A DNA stretch of 64,000 nucleotides from CAZGKW01 sp964526295 (GTDB lineage Bacteria; Planctomycetota; Phycisphaerae; FEN-1346): the NCBI GenBank assembly GCA_964526295.1, contig CAZGKW010000004.1, positions 102,600 through 166,599 on the forward strand, written 5' to 3'. The translations under genes and the position numbers were made by a program. This document shows positions 16,945 to 27,100 of the stretch, one piece after another (positions within the stretch are counted from its first letter, which is position 1; each line of letters begins with the position of its first letter). The notes below the pieces were generated by a model, which saw only the letters and a list, made by a program, of their open reading frames with translations, had not been told where the DNA came from and searched no databases.

Positions 16945-18675
16945 TCACTCGCCCCGGGGGACGAACCGGAGGCCCTCGCGGATACCGTCGAGCTCCTTGC
17001 GGGCCTCGTCGGCTTCCCGGTCCGAGATGAGGAGCATCGCGAGGACCCGCTCGCCGAGCGTCGTGTAGTAGGCGTCGCACCGGGCGGGCCGATCGTTCAG
17101 CAGGTCGCCCTCGTACGACAGGCGGAGGGCCCTCTGCCCGCCGAGGCTTGCCTTTCGCGGCAGCGGACGCGCGGCCGCCAGACTCAAAGCCACCTGCTCG
17201 GCCCGGTCGGCCACGAACCCCTCCAGCCCTTGCTCCCGGCCCGGCGTCATCACCCGCACCACGCAGACGGCCGTGCCGTCCTCCCGGACGATCTCCAGGG
17301 CCGTCGACGGTCCGTCCAGTCGGGTCGGCACGGTCCACCCGCGGCCCGGACGGTGCAGCTCGAAGCCGTAGTACGGCACGCGGAGCCGGTCGCCCGAGAC
17401 GAGGACCGGCAGACGCCCCTCCGGCTGCGAGAGCTTCAGACTGGCCGAGATCGGGTCGAGAAGCTCCGGCCGCCTCGACAGCGGACGGTCCGCCAGGCGG
17501 GCCGTCACCAGGAAGGCGTACCCGTGCGACAGGAGGAACGTGTGCCGGAAGTGGTGCGTCGTGCATCCGAGCCGGGCCCGGCCGTCGATGATCGCCGCGT
17601 CGTGCCCCGCCAGACGAGCGAGGCGCGGCTCGCGGACCTCGACGTCGTCCCAGCGGGACGCCCACTGGCGGTGGGCCAGCTCGGCCAGCTCCTTCAGGAG
17701 GGCCTCCTCGACCGTCCCCCCGACGCCCGAGGCGCCGCTTGCGGCCGCACGGACCGTCACGACTGCGCCGTCGGTCAGGTCGGCGATTCGGACCGACTCG
17801 CCGCCGGGCGAGGCGTGGGCGACGAACGGATACGGCGGCACCCGGATCGCGTAGCCGAACTGCTCGTTCCGGTACGCGTCGGCGCCGAGCCCCTCGATGG
17901 ACCTCGGCGACCGACCGATCAGTCCGCGGTTCAGGTCCATCGCCTCCAGGGCGGGCCTCAGCTCGGCCACCCACAGAGACGACCGCCCGACCGTCCGCAG
18001 GACCTGCCCCCGGTCGGTCACCAGATGGACCGTCTCGGCCGGCCCGCACCGGCGGACGACGGTCCGGCCCGTCAGGGTTCGGCCATCGGGGGCCCGCCAG
18101 CTTCCGCGTCCGACGGCCTGGACGTAACAGACGTCGGGGACCAAGCCGCCGAGGCGCTCGTCGACGACGCGTCGGCGCTCGAGGCGGCTGCCCGCCTCGC
18201 CCCCCAGCACGGCCTGGAACACGGCCCAGGAGGACCAGGTGACGTCGTCCTCCAGGGGGATGCGGGCCTCCGTCCTGGTCCCATCGACGGTCCGCTCCAG
18301 GGCGAGGTGGTCCCCCTCAGCGCGGCCCGTCACGGTCCAGGTACGCCGCCCGGACGTGGTGCGGCACTCGACGGACCGGGGCCGGCCGGCGGCGTCGACC
18401 TCCTCCTCCAGGATCGAGAAGTAGTCGGCCGCGGTCGCCGACGTACGGGTCTTCAGGAACTCGCTCGTCCCCAGCCGATGCCCGCCGCCCGGCAGCCGGT
18501 GGATGCTGACCGTCCGGTACCCGACCTTGCGGCCGTCGAAGTAGAGGGCCTGGGAGTAGGCCGAGAGGAGCTTGCCCGCCGGCCGGGGGGGCGGCTCGGG
18601 CGCCGGCCCCGCCGCCCCGGGGGCAGGGGCGGCCGCGAGCAGCGCTGCGAGCATGGCAACGGCAGTCAGCTTCAT
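16945..18675 (-). CDS. Secreted protein of unknown function
   Basis: 576 residues. The start chosen is ATG 18675 because a signal peptide (MKLTAVAMLAALLAAAPAPG) begins there; an in-frame ATG at 18711, four bases after the upstream stop, would add 12 residues. After a Pro-rich linker the protein is a mixed beta-rich chain with GRKVGYRTVSIHRL and a later part containing YEGDLLNDRPARCDAYYTTLG that recalls PsbP/DcrB-like lipid- or surface-associated domains. Two internal segments (FGYAIRVPPYPF and YGFELHRPGRGW) look like repeats of one module (FGY.IR.P / YGFEL.RPG). I cannot name the family. It lies between the PD40/cyclase gene and the CBM-like gene in one operon. Confidence 0.65.
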   Translation of the reverse strand: MKLTAVAMLAALLAAAPAPGAAGPAPEPPPRPAGKLLSAYSQALYFDGRKVGYRTVSIHRLPGGGHRLGTSEFLKTRTSATAADYFSILEEEVDAAGRPRSVECRTTSGRRTWTVTGRAEGDHLALERTVDGTRTEARIPLEDDVTWSSWAVFQAVLGGEAGSRLERRRVVDERLGGLVPDVCYVQAVGRGSWRAPDGRTLTGRTVVRRCGPAETVHLVTDRGQVLRTVGRSSLWVAELRPALEAMDLNRGLIGRSPRSIEGLGADAYRNEQFGYAIRVPPYPFVAHASPGGESVRIADLTDGAVVTVRAAASGASGVGGTVEEALLKELAELAHRQWASRWDDVEVREPRLARLAGHDAAIIDGRARLGCTTHHFRHTFLLSHGYAFLVTARLADRPLSRRPELLDPISASLKLSQPEGRLPVLVSGDRLRVPYYGFELHRPGRGWTVPTRLDGPSTALEIVREDGTAVCVVRVMTPGREQGLEGFVADRAEQVALSLAAARPLPRKASLGGQRALRLSYEGDLLNDRPARCDAYYTTLGERVLAMLLISDREADEARKELDGIREGLRFVPRGE

Positions 18676-18715
18676 CGCGCAGGCACTCGGAATCGAGCGA
18701 TCAGGTCTCATACGA

Positions 18716-21700
18716 TCAGAAGTCGGTCTTCTCGGACTGGTCGAGCCGCAGGTCGTAGAACGGCAGGAACCGGTAGTAAACCTCCAGCGTCAGGGCCGCC
18801 AGGGCCGTCGAGTAGACCCGGCCGCCGTGACTCCCCCATCGGGTCGTGGGGTCCCAGCTTCCGGCGAAGGGCCCGTCGCGTCGCTGGGCCTCGACGAGGC
18901 ACTTCTGCATCTGGTCGTTCCACTCGTCCCACTCGGGCCCCCCGAGCTGGTGGAGGGCCAGCGTCGCATAGTACCAGAAATAGAGGTCGTTTCCACTTCG
19001 GCCCCACCGGGGAAGGTTCTCCATGATGTAGGCTACCGACTCGCTGGTCCGCGGCGTGGCGGGCTGGTAGTCGATGTATTGCTCGCAAAAAAGGCCCTCG
19101 GCGGTCATCGCCGGGCTCGGGTCGCGCCGGGGCTGATAGCTGTAGAGCCCGCCCCGGCGGCCGTGGCGGACCTTGTCCAACCAGTTCGCCGCCGCCCGGT
19201 ACGTCTTCTCGGGGACCTCGAAGCCGGCAACTTCGGCGCTCTTGAGGGCCATGATCTGCCACCCGACGACGCTCGTGTCGCTGTCGCTTCGGGGCTCGTA
19301 CCGCCAGCCGGAGGCCGGCTTCTGGGCCTCGATGATGAAGTCGACGGCCTTGCGGACGGGCCCGGCGAGCCGCTCGTCGCCGGTCATCGTGTAGGCCTCG
19401 CACAGGACCATGGCGGCCATGGCGTGGCCGTACATCTGGCCCCCCTGGCGGAGGTCGCCGTCGGGCCCTTGGCCCCGGACGATCCAGTCGATGGCCCGGC
19501 GGACGGTGTCGGCGTAGGGGCTGGTCTTGCCGGTGTCCCTGGCCGGCAGATGGGTGTGGCCCGCCCCGAGGAACACCAGGGCCGCCAGACCCGTGACGCC
19601 GATGTCCTGTCGGCTCCGGTTGCCCCCGCCGTCGCACCGCTGCCCCCTGTGGCTGTAGTTGGCCATGAAGTCGTCGAGGTCCCACCGTCCGTCGCGGCTC
19701 TGGTGGCGGCTGAGCCAGAGGAGGCTCCGCTTGACGGCCTCCTCGGTCTCCGGCGAGCCGCCCAGCTCTTCGATCATCTGCTCCCGGTCTGGCCGCGTCC
19801 GAAGGTCGAGCATGCGGCTCAAGGGGAGCGGCTCGGGATTGCCGACCACGTCGACGTCGCTGGGGACCGTCGCGGGAATCGTGGCGACCCGCATCGCATC
19901 GCTCACGACCGGCGAGGCCACCTCCGGCGCCACCGGGACGGTCGAGATCAGGAGCGTCTCGTCGGCGGGCCGCCCCAGGTGGGCCTCGAAGGCGGGGCCC
20001 GTCGGCGTCGCGGCACCCGGGGGCGCTTCCACCGACGGGGCCCCGGGACGGACCGCCGCCAGCGTCTCGCGGGGACCCGCCGTGCGGACCGGCTCGGCCA
20101 CCGGGCGGACGGGACGCGCGGAAGCGACCTCCGGCCCGGCGGCCAGGTCGAGCGTCACGGGCCTCTCCTCGGGCGGCGGCGGCGTCGGCCGGGCCTGAAT
20201 GGCCGGCTCCTCGACGAGCGGGGCCGGGCGGGAGATCGGCGAACCCGCGGCCGCCTCGACCAGCGTCGGCCCGACGGCGTCGTCCCTGAGGCGTACCTCG
20301 CCGTCGGCCGCCGGACCGCGGACCTCGACCGACCGGGCCAGCGCCATCGGCTCGTCGGTGCGGCGAACAATCGGCAGGGCCCGGCCGGACGGCTCGACCT
20401 CGGGCTGTCCGTTCGCCGTGGCGTCTGGTCGGCGGGCGATCTCCGGCCCGACGGCGGGCGGCGCGAGGTCGGGCGTCTCGGCCGTCGGGGCCGCCGCGGC
20501 AGTCCCGACGGGTTCCTCGGCCAGAACGGCGGCCGCCCCGGCCGTCGGACGGACCGGCGGGGCCGGCGCCAGGGCGAGCGTCTCCTCCGCCGGGGCGGGG
20601 CCCTCCGGGGCCGACGCCTGCGGCGCTTCGACCTCCGCCGCCGGCTCGGCCACCGGCTCGCCCGGCCGGGCCGCCGCCAACGGCCGGACGTTCACGCTGA
20701 CCGGGGCGGGCTGGACCGCGGTCCGGACCGGCCGCACGAGCAGCTCGACCTCCGTCCGGACCAGCTCGACGGTCTCGGGTGCCCGGACGGCCAGGGGCGT
20801 CCGCTCGGGCAGCGGCCCCTGGGGCTCGGCCTCGGGCGGGGCCGCAATCGGCACCGGCTCGGGCATCGCGAGCGCCTCGGGCTCGAGTTCGGTCGGTCGT
20901 TCCTCGGGACGGGCCACGGGCGTCGGGGCCCCGCGAACCTCGACGGCCTCGCGCCTCGGCACCAGGGCCAGGGGCCGCGGCGGCAGGCGGTCCGCCCGCT
21001 CCACGCGGCGGACCTCCTTCGGCCGGACGATCTCGACCTCCTCCGGCAGGGGCATCTCCTCCGGCGGCGGGGGCCTCTCCAGATCGCGGAGCGCCTCCTC
21101 GACCTCCATCGCGGGCTGCCGCGACTCGGGCGGGACGACCTCGATCTCCTGCGGCGGCGGGACCGCCATTGCCAGGGCCACCTCCGGGTCGCGCAGCTCC
21201 GGCTCGGGCGGGGCCGAGAGCGTCTCGGCCTTTTCCCGGGCGAACTGGGCCCGGTCGGTCCGGCTCATCTCCGTCAGGGCCGTCCGCAGCTCGACCGACA
21301 GTCGGCTCTCGGCCATGCTCGGCACCGTCAGGACGACCTCGAACCGTTCCTCGGCCTGCGCGAGCTCGGCGATCCGGACCGTCAGCTCCCAGAGGTTGAA
21401 CAGGCACAGGGCCACCAGGTGGAGGACCAGCGAGAACATCAGGGCGCTGGCGAGGAGGCCGGGACGCTTCCTCAGCTTCGTCATCGCCAGGATCGCCAGC
21501 GCCAGGGCCGCCAGCGCCAGGACCAGCCCCACCAGCGGCCAGCTCAGCCGCCCGATGACGTGGCCGATCCGCGGCCGCCACTGCCGCTCCACCGGAAAGA
21601 CCTCGTGGCTGCGGGCCAGGTAGATGGCGTAGACGTCGGGCTCCTGGCGGTCGCTGGAGAAGTACAGGCCGAAGCCCTCGAGGCTGAGGGCGGGGTCGAG

Positions 21701-22624
21701 CTCGTTGGCCGCCGTGTTGACGGGCCGCTTGAGGTTCTCCGGGTCCCCGAGGCCCGTGAGGGGCAGCGTGCCGATGCGGGCGCGGTACAGGTCGTATCCC
21801 CCGAGCCCGCCGGGCCGGTCGGAGGCGAAGTAGAGCCACCGCCCATCGGGCGAGAAGGCCGGCTGGCCGTCGTTGTGGGGCGAACGGACCTCTTTCAGCA
21901 GCCGGGGCGCGGCAGTCTCGTCGTCGCGTTCGACGGCGTAGATGTCGTAGTCGAACAGGCGGGTCTGCTCGCGCAAGGTGGCCGGCCACGCGCCGGGGGC
22001 GAGCGGCTCGTCGTCCGGCGTCGGCCGGTTCGAGGCGAAAAGCAGCAGCGACCCGTCGGGCGTCACGGCCGGATCGTACTCGTTGTAGGGGGAGTTCAGG
22101 CCCGGGCCGAGGTTGACCGGCCGGGTCCAGTGGTCCTCGTCGTGGCGGGTGACGTAGAGGTCGTATCCGCCCTCGCCGCCGGGGCGGTCCGAGTAGAAGT
22201 AGAGGGTGGACCCGCCGTCGGCCAGGGCCGGGCCGATCTCGTCGTGCTCGGGCGTGTTCAGCTCGGCGATGGGTTCGGGCTGGGACCAGCCGTCGAGAGA
22301 GCGATAGGCGACGTAAAGGTCGGCCGCTCCGCCGGCCCGGCCGCGGGTGAAGTAGAGCGCCTGCCCGTCGGGCGAGAGGCAGGCGTCGTAGTCTTCGCCG
22401 AGGTTGCCGCGGATCTGGAGCGGGTCGCCGCCGTCCCAGAGGATGCTCCGGAGGCCGAGGTCGTCGCGGGCGGGCCAGGTCCGGCGCCCGTCGGTCCAGA
22501 TGACCTCGGTCCGGGGCCAGACCAGGTAGGCGACCGCCCCGGCCAGGGCCAGGACGAACAGGGCCGCGCCGAGGACCCAGAGGACCCGGCCGAGCTTCCC
22601 GCGTTTTGGTGTCTCAGGCGCCAT
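18716..22624 (-). CDS. Membrane PD40 beta-propeller / squalene-cyclase-like fusion protein
   Basis: 1302 residues. A helix at 15-36 is followed by WD40-like (PD40) blades at about 80-340, with SPDGQALYFTRGR, DGGSTLYFYSDRPGG, PDGSLLLFASNRP and PDGRWLYFASDRPGG motifs. Two membrane helices follow at about 360-415. Next comes roughly 500 residues of Pro/Ala/Glu-rich linker, resembling a TonB-type spacer. The C-terminal domain at about 955-1295 has the alpha/alpha-toroid prenyltransferase/squalene-oxidase repeats (AVKRSLLWLSRHQSRDGRWD; ALHQLGGPEW; TALAALTLEVYYRF). The gene directly follows exbB and exbD, so it may be the partner moved by the ion-driven motor. No catalytic prenyl cyclase residues (DCTAE) were seen. 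Confidence 0.8.
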   Translation of the reverse strand: MAPETPKRGKLGRVLWVLGAALFVLALAGAVAYLVWPRTEVIWTDGRRTWPARDDLGLRSILWDGGDPLQIRGNLGEDYDACLSPDGQALYFTRGRAGGAADLYVAYRSLDGWSQPEPIAELNTPEHDEIGPALADGGSTLYFYSDRPGGEGGYDLYVTRHDEDHWTRPVNLGPGLNSPYNEYDPAVTPDGSLLLFASNRPTPDDEPLAPGAWPATLREQTRLFDYDIYAVERDDETAAPRLLKEVRSPHNDGQPAFSPDGRWLYFASDRPGGLGGYDLYRARIGTLPLTGLGDPENLKRPVNTAANELDPALSLEGFGLYFSSDRQEPDVYAIYLARSHEVFPVERQWRPRIGHVIGRLSWPLVGLVLALAALALAILAMTKLRKRPGLLASALMFSLVLHLVALCLFNLWELTVRIAELAQAEERFEVVLTVPSMAESRLSVELRTALTEMSRTDRAQFAREKAETLSAPPEPELRDPEVALAMAVPPPQEIEVVPPESRQPAMEVEEALRDLERPPPPEEMPLPEEVEIVRPKEVRRVERADRLPPRPLALVPRREAVEVRGAPTPVARPEERPTELEPEALAMPEPVPIAAPPEAEPQGPLPERTPLAVRAPETVELVRTEVELLVRPVRTAVQPAPVSVNVRPLAAARPGEPVAEPAAEVEAPQASAPEGPAPAEETLALAPAPPVRPTAGAAAVLAEEPVGTAAAAPTAETPDLAPPAVGPEIARRPDATANGQPEVEPSGRALPIVRRTDEPMALARSVEVRGPAADGEVRLRDDAVGPTLVEAAAGSPISRPAPLVEEPAIQARPTPPPPEERPVTLDLAAGPEVASARPVRPVAEPVRTAGPRETLAAVRPGAPSVEAPPGAATPTGPAFEAHLGRPADETLLISTVPVAPEVASPVVSDAMRVATIPATVPSDVDVVGNPEPLPLSRMLDLRTRPDREQMIEELGGSPETEEAVKRSLLWLSRHQSRDGRWDLDDFMANYSHRGQRCDGGGNRSRQDIGVTGLAALVFLGAGHTHLPARDTGKTSPYADTVRRAIDWIVRGQGPDGDLRQGGQMYGHAMAAMVLCEAYTMTGDERLAGPVRKAVDFIIEAQKPASGWRYEPRSDSDTSVVGWQIMALKSAEVAGFEVPEKTYRAAANWLDKVRHGRRGGLYSYQPRRDPSPAMTAEGLFCEQYIDYQPATPRTSESVAYIMENLPRWGRSGNDLYFWYYATLALHQLGGPEWDEWNDQMQKCLVEAQRRDGPFAGSWDPTTRWGSHGGRVYSTALAALTLEVYYRFLPFYDLRLDQSEKTDF

Positions 22625-22639
22625 GCCTCTAGCGTTCCG

Positions 22640-23065
22640 CTACGTGCCGGGCTGGGCGGTGGTCAGGAACTTCCGCTTGACCTCGTATTTCTCGCACAGG
22701 CTGAGGACGTTGACCGGCATCTGGAGGATGGCCTGCCGGTCGCCGCGGACGACGACGGCCTGGTTGGGGTTCTCCTTGACGGCCTGGGCGATGAGCCGCT
22801 CCAGGTCCTCGATGGGATACTCGTAGCCGTTGACCGTGTAGCGGCCGTCCTTCAGGACGTTGACGACCAGCTCGCGCGGGGCGGCCGTCACGGGCTGGGC
22901 GTGCTTGGCGGTGGGCGGATTGACGGCCGTGTCCCGCTCGATCTCGGCGAACTTCGTGGCCACCATGAAGAAGATGATCAGGAGGAAAACGACGTCGATC
23001 ATGGGGGTCAGGTTCAGCTCGAGGCGTTCCTGGCGGTCGGCCTCGACCTCGGCGTCGATACGCAT
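22640..23065 (-). CDS. exbD: Biopolymer transport protein ExbD/TolR
   Basis: 141 residues from ATG 23065 with GGAAGGAG upstream. The diagnostic membrane motif LNLTPMIDVVFLLIIFFMV spans about residues 17-36; its Asp is the proton-pathway residue of ExbD/TolR. The periplasmic domain (VNVLKDGRYTVNG; VVVRGDRQAILQ) fits the same family. It couples the proton motive force to an outer partner with ExbB, whose gene is upstream. The following gene encodes the PD40/cyclase fusion 15 bases away. Confidence 0.93.
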   Translation of the reverse strand: MRIDAEVEADRQERLELNLTPMIDVVFLLIIFFMVATKFAEIERDTAVNPPTAKHAQPVTAAPRELVVNVLKDGRYTVNGYEYPIEDLERLIAQAVKENPNQAVVVRGDRQAILQMPVNVLSLCEKYEVKRKFLTTAQPGT

Positions 23066-23190
23066 TGGTGCATCTCCTTCCGGCGCCTGGGGAACGCCTG
23101 GTCCCGGCCAGACGCCCCCGCGAGCTTCCGCCTCCGCCCTTCGGGCTACGGCGGACGAGCCCGCTCCGGGCTCGAACGGCGTCGCTGCGC

Positions 23191-24003
23191 CTACGCCGCT
23201 TCGCGGTGTTCGCGTTCGGCGACCGCCTCGACGAACTCCATCGTGATGTCGTCCATTTCGCCGACCAGCTTCTCGATCCGCGCCAAGAGCAGCAGGTAGA
23301 TGACCAGGCTGGGGATGGCGACCGAGAGGCCGGCGGCGGTGGTGACGAGGGCCTCGTGGATGTTCTCGGCCAGGGCCCCGCCGGCCCCGGCTCCGAGCCC
23401 CTGGCCTGTGCCCAGCTCCTGGAACGCCCCGATCATCCCCAGGACGGTGCCGAGGAGCCCCAGCAGCGGCGAGACGCTGGCCACGCCGGCCAGGACGCGG
23501 GTATTGCGCCTCAGGCCGCGGACTTCCTTGGCCCCGGCGTCCTCGATGGTCTTCTCGATCTCCGGCAGCGGCCGATGGAGCCGCTTGACGGCCACCTCGA
23601 AGATGCGGGCGATGGGGCTGGGATGGGCCTGGCAGTAGTCGAGGATCTTGCCCCGGTCCAGGGGCCGGGCGGCCACCATGGCCCGCATGTTGAGGACGAA
23701 CTCCGGCGGGAGGACCCGCCGGCGGCGGAGGCTGACGGCCCGCTCGATGGTGAACGCCACCATCAGGATCGAGCACAGCCCGATGGGGACCATCAGGGGC
23801 CCGCCGTCGATGAGCAGGTCCAGGACGGTGGCCTCCTCGCCATCCTGGCCGGGCGGGGCTTCCCCTTCGGCGGGGGGCGCCTCGGCGGCCGGCTCGCCCG
23901 GCCCCGCGGGGGCCGGCGCCGCAGCGGGTGCGGCGGCCAGGACCGCCGGCAGCCCCGCCAGGACCCCCAGCGCGGTCAACCACAAAGCGTGTCGAATGTT
24001 CAT
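23191..24003 (-). CDS. exbB: MotA/TolQ/ExbB proton channel protein
   Basis: 270 residues from ATG 24003, preceded by GAGGGA; longer in-frame starts would include a dispersed intergenic repeat. A signal-like helix and an Ala/Pro/Glu-rich periplasmic stretch precede three channel helices. Those contain MVPIGLCSILMVAFTIERAV, VSPLLGLLGTVLGMIGAF and AGLSVAIPSLVIYLLL, the family signature. It pairs with the ExbD protein encoded downstream and probably energises the envelope proteins of this operon. The extra N-terminal leader is common for planctomycete versions. Confidence 0.93.
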   Translation of the reverse strand: MNIRHALWLTALGVLAGLPAVLAAAPAAAPAPAGPGEPAAEAPPAEGEAPPGQDGEEATVLDLLIDGGPLMVPIGLCSILMVAFTIERAVSLRRRRVLPPEFVLNMRAMVAARPLDRGKILDYCQAHPSPIARIFEVAVKRLHRPLPEIEKTIEDAGAKEVRGLRRNTRVLAGVASVSPLLGLLGTVLGMIGAFQELGTGQGLGAGAGGALAENIHEALVTTAAGLSVAIPSLVIYLLLLARIEKLVGEMDDITMEFVEAVAEREHREAA

Positions 24004-24039
24004 TCGTATTCCCTCGTATGCAAGCGCGATAGCTGCCGT

Positions 24040-24115
24040 TTCACAACGTCGCTCTCCCCCCGCCGGCCTCGCCCCGTTGGGAGAGAGGGGCGGGGTGAGG
24101 GGGCATCCACCCCAC
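24040..24115. repeat. Dispersed GC-rich intergenic palindrome (copy 1)
   Basis: A CTCTCCCC...GGGAGAGAGG palindrome with the GGGGCGGGGTGAGGG tag, between the TPR and exbB genes. Related copies lie at 41276-41370 and 50950-51041. Confidence 0.5.
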
Positions 24116-24142
24116 CGGCGCGGCGGCTTCGCCACCGCCTTA

Positions 24143-27100
24143 TCAGCCCGAGAGCTTCTCGAGCTGTTCCTTCGCCGGCAGGGCCCACTTCGTGTCGGCG
24201 TACTTCGTGACGACCGCCTGGTACGCCTCCCGGGCGTCGGCGGGTTTCTCGAGCATCTCGTAGGCCTTGCCGATCTCGAACTGGGCCCCAGCGGCCCATT
24301 CCGTGTATCCGCCCCACAGGGCGACCACCCGCAGGTACGCCCGCAGGGCCTCCCGGGGCTGGGCCTCGGCCAGGTACGTCTCGCCCACGTAGAACTGGGC
24401 TTTGGCGGCCGTCTCGGTGTCGGTCATCCCGGTGACCCGCTCGAAGCGGGCCCGGGCCTGCTCGTGCTGCTTCAGGTTATAGAGGCCCCGCCCGATGCCG
24501 AACTGGACCTCGGCCATCGCGGGGTAGTCCTCGTGGGCCTGCTCCAGGGCCGTGAGGGTCTCGACGGCCTCCTTGTCGCGACCGAGGACGAGCTGGGCCT
24601 CGCCCATACGGAAGCGGGCGTCCGCCCGGTGCTCGTCGCCCTTGAACTTCTCGTCGAGGAGCTTCTCGAACCGCTCGACCGCCTGGGCGGGCTTCTTGAG
24701 CTTGACGTAGGCCTCGCCGCTGGTGAACAGGGCCTCCGGCACGAGGTCGCTCTTCGCGCACTCGGCCGCCAGCCGGTCGAACAGCGACGCCGACTCCTCG
24801 TACGCCTCGGCGGCCCACTTGCACCACCCCAGCCGATAGAGGATGCGGTCCTTGAGGCGGTCGTCCTTGGCGGCCCCGAGGGCCTTCTCGTACCAGTCGG
24901 TGGCTTTGGCGTAGTCCTTGTCCTGGTAGGCGGCCTCGGCGAGGGCGAAGTAGGCGTCGGTCGCCAGGGCGCCGTCGGGGAACTCCTTGACCTGCTCCTG
25001 GTAGGCCTCGAGGGCTTCCTTCGCCTTGCCGGCCTCGGCCAGCGACCAGGCCAGCTCGTACCGGGCCCGCTCGCGAAGGGTCTTGTCCCTGGTGGTCTTG
25101 ACGAGGCTGCGGAAGGCAGCGGCGGCCTCGTCGAACTTCTTCTCCTTCTGGAGGCAGACGCCCAGCCCCAGGTACGCCGACGGGGCCAGCTCGTGCTTCT
25201 CGTACTTCGAGGTCATGGCCTGGAAGGCTGTGCGGGCCTCATCGTGCTTGCCGGCCTTCTGCCGGGCGAGGCCCTGTTGGTAGAGCGCCTGCGGCACGAG
25301 CGACGAGTCCCCGTAGTCCTTGGCGATCCGGGCGAACGCCTCGGCGGCCTCGTCCCACTTCTTCTGTTCGAACCGACAGGCCCCGAGGCCGTAGAGGGCG
25401 TAGGGGGCCAGCTCGTCCCTGGCGTGCTTCTCGAGGATGCGTTCGTAGTGCCTGGCGGCGTCGTCGAGCTTGCCGCCCTTACGGAGCATCTCGGCCAGCT
25501 CGTACTCGGCCCGGGGACGGAGGTAGGCCTTCTCGTGGTCCTTCAGGAACTGCTGGAGGCGTGCGACGGCGTCGTCGGTCTTGTCCAAGCGCGCCAGCGC
25601 CAGGGCCGACTTGAACTCGGCGTCCTCGCGGTAGCGCCGTTCGCCGTCGCCTTTCAGGTACTCGCCGAGCGTTTCCACGGCCTTCTTGTAGTCGCCCTTC
25701 TCGAAATGGCAATTGCCGAGGAGATAGCGGGCCTCGGCCCGGAAGGGGGCGTCCTGTGCCTTCAGCGCCTCGCCGATCCGCTTGATCGCCGCGTCGTACT
25801 CCTTCCCGAAGTACGAGATCCACGCCAGGCGGAACCAGGCCGACGGGGCGGCGTCGGCGTCCTTGTGCTTGCTGACCAAGGCGCCGTAGCGTTTGGCCGC
25901 CTCGTCGTACTTCTTCTGAAGGAACCGGTTCTCGCCCGAGATGAAAAGGACCTGCGGCGCGTACTCGCTCTCGGCCGCCTTGCTGTCCTCCAGGAACGTC
26001 CCGGCCGTCTTGTCGGACTCGTCATACTTCTCCGCCCGGTGGAAGCCGGCGGCTGCGGCATAAAGGGCCCGGGGCACCTCCGCGTGCCGGGGATACTTCT
26101 CGGCGAAGGACCGGTAGGTCTCGGCGGCCTTCTCGTGCTCGCCTTCGGCGAACAGGGCGTCGGCCAGGGCGACGTGGGCGTCGGCCGCCAGGGCCGCCCC
26201 CTTGGCCCGCTGGACGGCCTGTTCGAGCTGCTGCCGGGCCTCCTTGGGCTTGCCGGCCTGGAGGTAGGCCATGCCGAGCCAGTAATCGGCCTCGCCGCCC
26301 GAGGCGTCGCGCTTCAGGGCCTGCTGGAGGTGTCGGGCGGCGCCCGAGTAGTCCTCGGCCAGATAGGCCGCCATCCCGGCGTAGAGCCAGGCCTTGCCGA
26401 CCCGCTCGGCCTGGGGGAACCGCTTGGCCGCCTCGGCGAACGCCGAGGCCGCTTCCTTGTGCTTCTTCGCCTTGTAGAGGGCGAGGGCCTCCTCGAAGGC
26501 GGCGTCGGCGGCATAGGGGCCCCTGCCCTTGGCCACCTGGGCGTAGACCTCGGCCGCCCGGCCATAGTCGTCGCGCCGGTAGTGCGTCTGGGCCAGGTTG
26601 AACCGTGCCGTCTCCGCCAGGTCGCTCTGGGGCGAGAGGGCCAGGAACTCCTCCAGCGTCTCGCGGGCCGGTTCGAGCTTCCCCGCCGAGAGGCGGGCCA
26701 GACCCAGGTTCAGATGGGCCCCCTCCAGCAGCGACCCGAAGGCCGCTGCGACGGCGGGCGAGATTTTCGCCAGCCGCTCCCGCTCCCCCTTCAGGTTCTT
26801 CTCGGCGTTGCGGCCGGTCAAAAACCGCTCGACGAGCGGCTGGAGGGCCTTTTCCGCCTCGTCATACTGCTTCAGGTTCACGAGGAGGCTTCCCCGCTGG
26901 GCCCGGGCCCACTGGGCCAGGTAGTGGCTCCCGTGTTCGTCGACGACCTTGCCGAAGAGGTCGGCGGCCTCGGCGCTTCGGCCGCGGGCGGCCTCGGCCC
27001 GGCCCAGCTCGAACAACACCTCGGCCATCCGGTCGTACTTCGGGACGTCCTGGCGGAGTTTCTGGAACTCGGCGGCGGCCTCGTCGTAGCGCTTCAGATG

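Noticed and set aside
18572..23299. A 1575-residue plus-strand frame
   Set aside because: It mirrors the PD40/cyclase, ExbD and neighbouring minus genes and consists of low-complexity Arg/Gly/Pro sequence.
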